Assembly (NCBI GenBank): GCA_029964075.1
Contig: CM057129.1
Coordinates: 15,181,430 to 15,245,429, forward strand
Direction: 5' to 3'
Source: Patiria pectinifera
Lineage: Eukaryota > Echinodermata > Asteroidea > Valvatida > Asterinidae
DNA length: 64,000 nucleotides
The notes beneath the pieces are model-generated. The model saw nothing but the letters and a program-made list of their open reading frames with translations. It did no database searches and was not told the origin of the DNA. The position numbers and the translations under genes are program-made. Shown piece by piece: positions 49,601-58,600 of the stretch (positions are counted from its first letter, which is position 1; every line of letters starts with the position of its first letter).

Positions 49601-52600
49601 CCACAATCAAGCTCACTCTTGTGGTGTCTATGGAGCTGCCCATCTTGTCAAGTGTTGTCAGGTTGAGCCTTTGTTTGGCTCCTTCAACTCCAAGCTGTCG
49701 TGCCAAGTGTTCTGTACAGAATGTATTTGTCGAACCAGTGTCCAACAATGCATGGGTGCGGATGAAGACGCTGCCGCCGGCAGATTTCACTCGAACAGGG
49801 ACAATGGGCAGCACGGTCCTGCCGGCCCCTGTGACGTTACTGCAACTTGCTTCAGCGGCTGAATCAATGTAGCCATTCTGTACGGGGGCATCTAGTGATG
49901 TGTTGGCTTGGGACGCTGCTTCTTCATGCTGCTGCATTGTCTGCGGGATGTGAAGGAATTTTGTATGTTTCCTTCCACAACCAGAAACAGTACATGTCCT
50001 GTTCAGCCTGCACGCTGATGTCATGTGACCTCTGCGCAGACAGTTGAAGCATAATCTCTCTTGCTTGGCATAACTCAGCCTGTCTTGTGGTGACTTTGCC
50101 TTGAACTGCTGGCAACCAAATAGGGTGTGTTCTCCCTTGCATAGAGAACACTCTCTGGTGACTACTCTCTCTGGTACAGATGCCACTGCAAAGGACCCTC
50201 TCTGTCTTGGCTGTGTGCGTCTTTTCTGAGGAACATCACGGCTTCTCTCCCAAGTAGATGTACCATACACAGGGTTATTCTCTTCTTCTGCTACATCATC
50301 TATGTAGGCCACAAGATCCTTCACCTTCGGCATTCGATCTTCCTTCCTTTCGAGGTCTCTGACCTTTCGGACCCATCGATAGCGCAAGTAGTTGGGCAAG
50401 CGCTCAACAATGTCTCTCAGAAAACTCTGGTGTGCCATCTCATTTTCGTAGCCCATAGCCTCGAGGGTTTCGTAGCAGACTTTCAGCTCATCTGCCATTT
50501 CTCTGATGGCTTTTCCATCATGGGGTGACACTGTTTGGCCTCGGGTGACTTTCTTCATCCATGCATCAGCAACTTTATATTTGTTTCCAAATCTCTCCTT
50601 CAACAAGGTTTTGGCTCGAGCATAACCTTGTGTCGACTCCATCACAGAGCATGCTTGAATCACTCTGCGTGCTTCCCCCTTGCAGTAATGAAGAAGTCTT
50701 GTCAGCTTGGCAGCGTTGCTTATTGTCGTGCTGTCTACATTCACCTCGAAAGCTCTCCAAAATTCCCAAAACTTGAGGGGATCTCCTTCATAGCACATCA
50801 GCTCTGCTTTCGGTAACTGCAATGTCTCAATGAGGCTCTGCTGCTGTTGCTTTGATTGTCGCAACATCTCATTGATGGCTTCGGTAGGGGGTGGCGTTTG
50901 TTGCGGCGTTGACGATTGATGATCTTCAATGGGGTATGGGACTGTGTCACCGCTTGTATCATCATCATGCGGTGATGGATCGGGCTGCGATGGGGAGTCT
51001 TCATCATGGGGAGATGGTGTTGACTGAGATGGAGAAACTGGGCTTGTTTTCTCGTCATCGAACTGGGCATAAACTTTTGCCTCCGCTTCTGCACAGCTGA
51101 GCTTGGTTTTCATTTGAAGCTCAGTTCTCCTTTGGTGGAGCCTCAATTCCTGTAGCTCAAGCTCTTGTTGTTCTTTAAGAGCTTCAACCTCTGCTTGAAG
51201 TGCAGCACTCCTCACCATGGCCTCCATTCTGGCTCTCCTGCTGGATGAGGTGCTTGTCGTATGACTGCACTGACTGGCCGAATCTTCCGGCTTGACATCA
51301 TCTTCCTGACTTGGTGACGTAGTACTCATGTTGTCGATTTATGACGCTGTTATTGAACTTAATGTGACGGATGACAACAAAAAAGGACTCCTTTGATGAC
51401 GATTTAACTGTTTCCCATGTATTGTACCAATAGCAAAATGTGTGACGGGTTTTGTACACTCAGAAGTTGAATGCGAATGCAAATGCGGTTCAATCTGCAA
51501 TTAATATAAAACCAAAAAAATACAATAAGTCTCTAAAATTATGTCAAAAAGTACCTGCACATACATGAATCAATTACAATATGAACTAAATGAATTAAAC
51601 TGACTGATTTGATCCCCAAACTTATGAAATTGTGTCTGGCGTGAATTATTTCCTCATTAAAAAATACATGTATGTGTCCTAGTACATCAATGTTTAGATT
51701 AAAAGTAATATTCAAGTCTCCAAAATTAACCTTGGTTGACAGTAATCCATATAAACTGATGTGAGAATCATGTCACGTGCATTTAGTAAACGTGTATAAA
51801 ACGTGCATCGCTAATTCTACTCAAATTTTATCCCCAAAAGTTGACCCAAAATAACTATATCTAATGACCGTAATTATTACCCCCCTTTATACACAATTAT
51901 CTTTAACCCTTTATCTAAATCTCTTAACAATTATAAGTACTCACAACATTGGGCGTATCGAATAATGATGCAAAATCAAAGGATCTTTTGACGGATTTCT
52001 ACAAACTTTACAAAACTATGTGACAATGCTGGCGCGCCGAGAGCGCCCTCTGTTGACCAAGAAAAATTCCACGCCTATGACGTCACGAACGAACTGGAAA
52101 ACTTTCCTACCCGCAACACTTAATGTTGAATTATGAATTTCAGATCATTGTGATTTAAAACGAGGCACTCCATACTTGAAAAACTTTGACGAGTCTTCGC
52201 AAAATCATGACCACATTTGCCATTTTTTCCCAACAATTTCAAAGTCAAATTCTTAATTTGTATTCCTAAATTTGAGTTATGGTTTACTTTTCCTTGTCTC
52301 ACCCGTGCATCTGTTTGAGTCATTTGTCTTTTGTGTTTTCTGTGTCCTTTGAACGTCTAGGTATCTGTCTATAGGCTTGTTTGCAAAACTGGTCGTTGTG
52401 GTCTATGGGCGGCCAAAAGGGCCCAAATTAAATAAATTAGTGGTCACGCAGTGCCAACTTTCGGCAAACATTTTTAGGAGACACTACATGTATCTATTGA
52501 AAAATAAATGGTTTTAAAAGCGTTGGCATAAACTGTGTGATGTGTGCACAATAACATGCAAAAGATCAGGGTTGCCTGTTGGATATGACGTCATAGGTAA

Positions 52601-55600
52601 CATGTCTTATAGGTTAAGAGCACTAATAATTATGCTTCACCTTAAACCTAAATGTTGCCCCTTTGTGTTCTTTATCACCGAAGATCTTTGTGTATACATT
52701 GCACCTATATGTAATTGACGTATACGTTACAGTATACTTACTGTACACATTTTTTATACGTGTAATGGTACCATTAAGGAGACACGTTATCGTAATTTCT
52801 TCGCACGATGAGAGACATCGGTCATATCTCTCTAATGTCACAGCCCCCCTTTAGAGGCTCAATTAGTAAACATACCGACATTCGTGGAAAAAGGACAAAG
52901 GAATATTGGGTTAGGGCACATTTAAGTTTGAAAAATTTTGTGCACAAGTCTATGGGGATGTCTCCCAAATGTCCATAATTATGATAGCATTGAAATAGAT
53001 TTCTGAATGGAAAACGCACAGTAGGTGGGCTCATAACTGAAATATCAATGACAGATAATAATCAAATCTACCCCTTTGCCCCAATCATATATGGGTTAGA
53101 TTAAGCAAATAGAACATACCGGGTAATAAAATGTTCGAGTCAATCATGCAGGTATATACCATTTCTTTTTATCGATTTGGGTTTTTTCCTTTATCGATTC
53201 TTTTCCACAGGTGGCGAATCTTCGCTATTCTGGTTATGCAATTGCGTTTTCCGCATGGGGTAAGTTTTTGTATCTAATTCATAATTTTCCGTAGTTTCGA
53301 AAATGAAATAAATTTCAAATGTTATTATTTTAAATTTCTATCTTTAACTGGCAAAGGGCACCTAACAATGCTGGATAAAAAGCTGAAAGCATCCACAAGG
53401 ACGTTATTGATATAAACAAATATTCCTATTTGAAATAGAGATCTCTCTATTTAACAATAACAATAATAATGCGTATATAAGCGCACGTATCCACCAGTAT
53501 CGGTGCTGAAAGCGCTACGTCATTGTTACCCTGCTCATTTGGCCAATGAAACATTCCAAAGACAATATCAGTTCCCCGGGGAGTATACAGCTCCATGCTG
53601 CCATTTCGGCGCAAAGCAGCGTAAAGTAAACACAATAACCATCTCTGCCCTCACAGGCACCCAAAATACTCGTGGGTGAGGAGAGCAATAAGTGACAAAG
53701 TGTATTTGAAATAAGTATATCTCTCTGTCCGGGTTAAATGGTACAATTTTGTCTAAAAATTTAAATATTTCTATTAAAATAGAGAAATTTCTATTTCTGG
53801 ATTTAATGTCACATTTGCACGCCATAGCATCTTTCCACATTCTTGCATTTGGTCATTGTGGTGCTACACAAGAGAATAAAGTCAATTGACATATATTCTT
53901 TTACTGCATGCCATTCTGTTTCGTTCATTTCGTTGGGCCTGCAGGTTTTGTCATTACCCAAGTCGTCTCGTGGTTGTTGCTGTTCTTCGTGGCGTATTTC
54001 ATTGTTCATCAACTGCAGATCCGCGTCCCCGGCGAAGAACTTTCCTGGCTCCTCTCATTTCTAGAAGGATATTGGTAACTGACATTCGATATTTGCTTGT
54101 TGACATAGTTTAAAATTGGTGCACTTTTCCTTCACCAGAAATGAAGCGATAGACCTAAGACCTAATGGCGTTATGGATTTGTTTACATATGCGCTTTCCT
54201 ATTTGAGAGAAGTCGGGACGCCAGACGAAGCAGGGACAGTCTACCCACTTAGGAAAGCGCACATGTAAACAAAGCGTGACGTCATTAGGTCTCAGGCCTA
54301 TTGGACCACTCCGTCGTGTGATAACTGTATGAAGAAAGATACATGAATTATACATGGCAGTGAGTCTTAAATGGCCGTTCCCACTTAGGCAGCATTTGAG
54401 CAAATGATACAAGCTACAAGACGTAACACATGAGATAATCGATGAGGTTTAAACGATAAGATAAATCTACGTTATAAGATGATGTGGGTAGCCTATAAGA
54501 TTTAAGATGCAATGAATAAAAATAAATTGAGGTGTGCATGTATTAGCCATAAAATATATACCAGATACAAGATTTAATTTATATAATTTTTATGATATAA
54601 AATATATGATAATAATTATAAGATATGAAGATTTTAGCCTAGACTGGCCTTCATTTCTTTCATTCAAATCTATATATCAATTCTTTAAAAATAATGAACA
54701 TTCCATTTAAAAAGTTTGCCACCGTTATTTTTTTACCATCATTTCACCATGAACCTCAGTATACTGACATGTCCAGTAGACGTGACTTCCCCACTAGAAT
54801 GATATCTCCATTAGACTGACATACCCACAAGAATGACGTCCCAGACATTTTGTTCAACGTTGCGCCAACTGTGGAGATTCAACGTCGGCCCGACGAGATT
54901 TTCGAGTTGGGCCAACAGTGGATTAAAACCGTTGGCGAGACGTTTTAATCGCCAACATTGAGACGACGTAACCAAAGCTCATACGGCGCGTTGGCGTAAG
55001 GTCAGCCTGACGCGATTTTCGACGTTTGGCCAACAGCGGATCAAAAATGTTGGCACGACGTCCCCAACGTTGGTATGGGCCTTATTCACGAGTCGGCCAT
55101 ATTGGATTGAGAGTGAGATGAAATCTTGATTTCTGGAACTGGTGTAGAGAAATTAAAGCAAGTTAATTACTAATTAATTCCAGTCTGCTTCAATGAATAA
55201 TTTCACATTTGTAATTTAACGTTCCTTAATGTTTAAAGCCAGATTTAAAAAAGAATTGACAGGGAATGAAAAAAAGGCCTGTATAAAATAGTCTGGCGCC
55301 ATCCCATTCAACAGTTAACAATTGATGAAATACATTCAGGGAACTCAACAATGGCCAACTCATGAATTAGGACCATAGTCCTGTTACATTTCACCGTGTT
55401 CTTTTGTCATTTGTTTTGTTCCATTAGGCTTACCTTCGTCATGGGGTTCGTCTTCTACTACCTTCAGGTCGCTTTCGCTAATTTGACTTTCTTGCAGAAG
55501 GAAAAAGAAAAGGAGCGCGAGAAGGTGCACTTGAATCTCAACAACAGGTTGGTCAAATTGACACATCAGAGACTTTACGTGCCTTGGTTTTTTCTTCGAA

Positions 55601-58600
55601 GGCTGTATAATATTTTACTTTAGTATCGTACGCATGTTCTGTGTAACACTGTTTTAATATCCAGTCCTACTCACAAACTCTCATCCGTGGTTTTTCTGTC
55701 ACATCTTCCTTTTTGTAACGTCGCCGTTTTATTTTTTGCCAACCAATGGTCAACAAATTATTTGTTGCAATCAATGCAGCAGCAAAGGAAAACATAAACG
55801 TTCCACGAGGTATTATTAAATGCTTTGTTGACTTTTTACATTCCTTCAACCCCTGAAAAATATTATTTTGTGTACAGACACATCAAACACTTGATAAAGG
55901 TAGGCCTACCTCCCTCTCAATGCAGCGTGTTCAGTTTTTAGCAGAAGCTTTTGACAATCATGGTTAAAATTTGTCCAGAATTGCACTCAATTTGGTTGAA
56001 CAACAAACGTGTCAATAAGTTTGCTCAGTGACATTATGAAAGGTGAACACGAATTTCAAAAAAAGAAATTTTGGGGGAAACGTGATGTTTTTTTTTAAAT
56101 GTACGTCGGTGATTGCTCAGGTTTTTAATACTATACCTTGAATTCAGTCCCGTTTCAACTTTAGTGCTCTCAACATTTTGCTTGTTTCGTCAGACGGCTG
56201 TTTCATTGGACCGTTTACATCACCCTTTTCATGAACGTCGTTGTGGGTTTGGTGTCCTGCCTCATGCGGATCATCAAAGCGGTCTTCTTCGGCGTTCTTT
56301 TCATCGGCAGAATCGACAAGTGTACCTTAATGAGAGGCTGGGAACTCTGGGATCCAGGTAAGCTACTGTTCTAGGGCAAGTTTGAACGAGAAGCATTGGT
56401 CAACAAATGGTTGATTCCTGACTAAACTTACGCCTGCGCACTAATAACAACGTGCAAACGTCTCTAGTAAAACGATGGTGGAAGTGTGATCACAAAACTT
56501 CTTAGTCCTGGCTCCCTGCTGCGCATTATGAAGCGAGCGGCCATTATAACCAGCGATGCGACTGACCTTGGTAGGTTTCGAATAGTTAGATAGACTATAG
56601 TTCAACTATTGTCGACAAGCGTTGGTTCGAGCAAAGATAGCTGAACGAGACTACTAAAGTTCTTGCTCGAACTTGCTCCTTGATGTCGCGTCTATGGACT
56701 CCGGGCACAAAATATTCCATTATTCTGTGAAAGTGACCGTGCATGGGTGCCGACACTGAAGGATCATTGGATGCCAACTTGCCTCGTGCGTATTGGTTTA
56801 AGTAAATTTTATGTCAGCTGTGATATGAGAAACCTCACGCGTGATCCAATGCAGTGCCCTTTATAACGAATCAGCTCCATCTTTTTTTCAAGCAGGATTC
56901 CAAGCTTGTGACCTCAACATTAAAACACGCTTTCTTAAATTTTGTTGGAGGACTTTGCATTTCCATTCATACAGATATTTACGCACTGGCGCAGTTGACA
57001 TATTCTAAACTGACTTCCTTGATAACCGTTCATATGTTTTTTTGATTGATACAGGTTTCAAGTCCTATCTAGGTTTTCTGCAGCTGGAGGTAGCCCACAC
57101 ACATCCTGTACTCATCACGTTTTGCCATTTCCTCTGGAAGTCCGTCGGCAAGGACATGAGGGAACACAGGGTGCCACTTGTGTTCTGGAGACGGAAGCCG
57201 GCAAAGATGGGTTGGTTCTACACTAAAATAATTAGCTTTGAAGTCTTCGTCATCTGAAAATAAGATTTAGCTGGGGCAAAATTCATAGAGCTGCCCAGAA
57301 ATTTGATTAGCGCAAAAACAGTTAACACCGGCCAAAATGTCCGCAATTTGTTGGAAATAAACTCGAGTAACACAGACTACGCCTTTGAAAGTTTTGCTGC
57401 ACTAATTTGCATAAATGTAGTCCTGAAGTAGTTTTAAAAAGCTTTTATGCATGCACAACTTGCGATGTCCCGTAATACGAATCACCAGTGGATAATATAA
57501 TTTGTGTCTTTTTTTGAGCAGTTAATGACAGCAACGAGTTAGGCCTGGTAACCAGCTCGGGCCACTCCCGGAAAAAGCTATGGCCTCGCAACAAGTGGTT
57601 CGTGGCGTTGACCCTGATGCGGAACCGGGCGCTGACCGTGGACCGAATGCGAATCTCGCCCGAGTTGCAACGGGTCAAAGAGCAGCTTGAACGGGAGCGA
57701 CGGGAGGCGCAGTCAAGAGGGGTACGTTATCAAACTGGCACTTGGTGGCGGTCATACTTTGAATTCGGTCTCGTTTTCGGCTTCGGTTTTTTTATCCTGC
57801 TCCAAAATTAGTTAGGATCCTTTCATGCTCGAAATGAATATAGGCCTACTTTACAATTTGGTTTAGTATATTAACATACGATGTCAAATGCCACAAAATG
57901 TCACTGGCCATGCAGTTAGTGACCAAGTTTTTAATTAATGGGGAAGTATCGTGAAGCCGAAGCCAGAGACGCTGAAGCCACGGAGGGAAATAAAGACAGA
58001 TGCGTTAGAAAACTAGACTTGTTATGTTATTTTGGTTTTCGTGACAAAGGAAGGGTGATGGGTAATTGTAAGATGTTTCGGGTCAAGTATGAATTTCAAT
58101 ATATAATTGGCACAGGCGATGAATCTCTTAAATTGGCACAAACAATCTCTTAAAAAATTGATCACGGTGTCGATCAGCATTTTATCATCGCTATTGGGCA
58201 ACTATACAGTAAATGCAAGTTGCTTGAAAGACATTGTATAATCCTAACTATAATAAAGGCCATTTTCCCCCATACTACTTTTCTAACATCGCATTGGGAA
58301 TGCTCCACTTGGCTCACAAATTAACATACGCACAAAACCGATATGGTATGGAATTCTCACATGACTTTACTAAAAGAAAATGAAATCTTAAATTGTCGGC
58401 TTTACCTACAAAATGCCATATTTTTGCCTTTTGCATGAAGTATCACCATTTCTCCCATTTTGCAGAGTGACAAAACTGATACAACGGAGCTGACGATAGG
58501 CCTAGACGAACAAGATGCAAAGAGCATCCCCGCGGAAGAGGGCCGACTGCCGGCGGCCGACGAGGGCAAAAAAACGACAGTCGATGCTGTGCGTAAAGGA

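Larger units (their letters stand above)
44222..52118 (-). mobile_element. Complete BEL/Pao LTR retrotransposon inside intron 15 of gene B
   Basis: A 7897 bp element in antisense orientation to its host gene. In element order it has: the 5' LTR (52118-51363), a 33-base leader, one long Gag-Pol frame (51329-45885), about 900 bases of AT-rich 3' sequence, a polypurine stretch at 44994-44983 (AAGGGGCTGGGA) and the 3' LTR (44982-44222). The LTRs begin TGTTGCGGG and end CA. By eye I count about seven substitutions and two indels between them over roughly 756 bases, which points to a recent insertion. Domain order and LTR structure fit BEL/Pao rather than Gypsy or Copia. No envelope-like frame is seen. 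Confidence 0.95.

Noticed and set aside
52370..52440. A possible extra exon of gene B after a CTAG acceptor
   Set aside because: It reads into a stop after about 24 codons, has no suitable donor and has no counterpart in gene A, whose exons 14 and 15 join directly.
7622..57210. Polycystin or other ion-channel family for the two large multi-pass genes
   Set aside because: No ion-channel pore, PLAT or EF-hand features. The ordered blocks GWELWDPG, LEVAHTHP and WFVALTLMRNR fit the STRA6 family instead.
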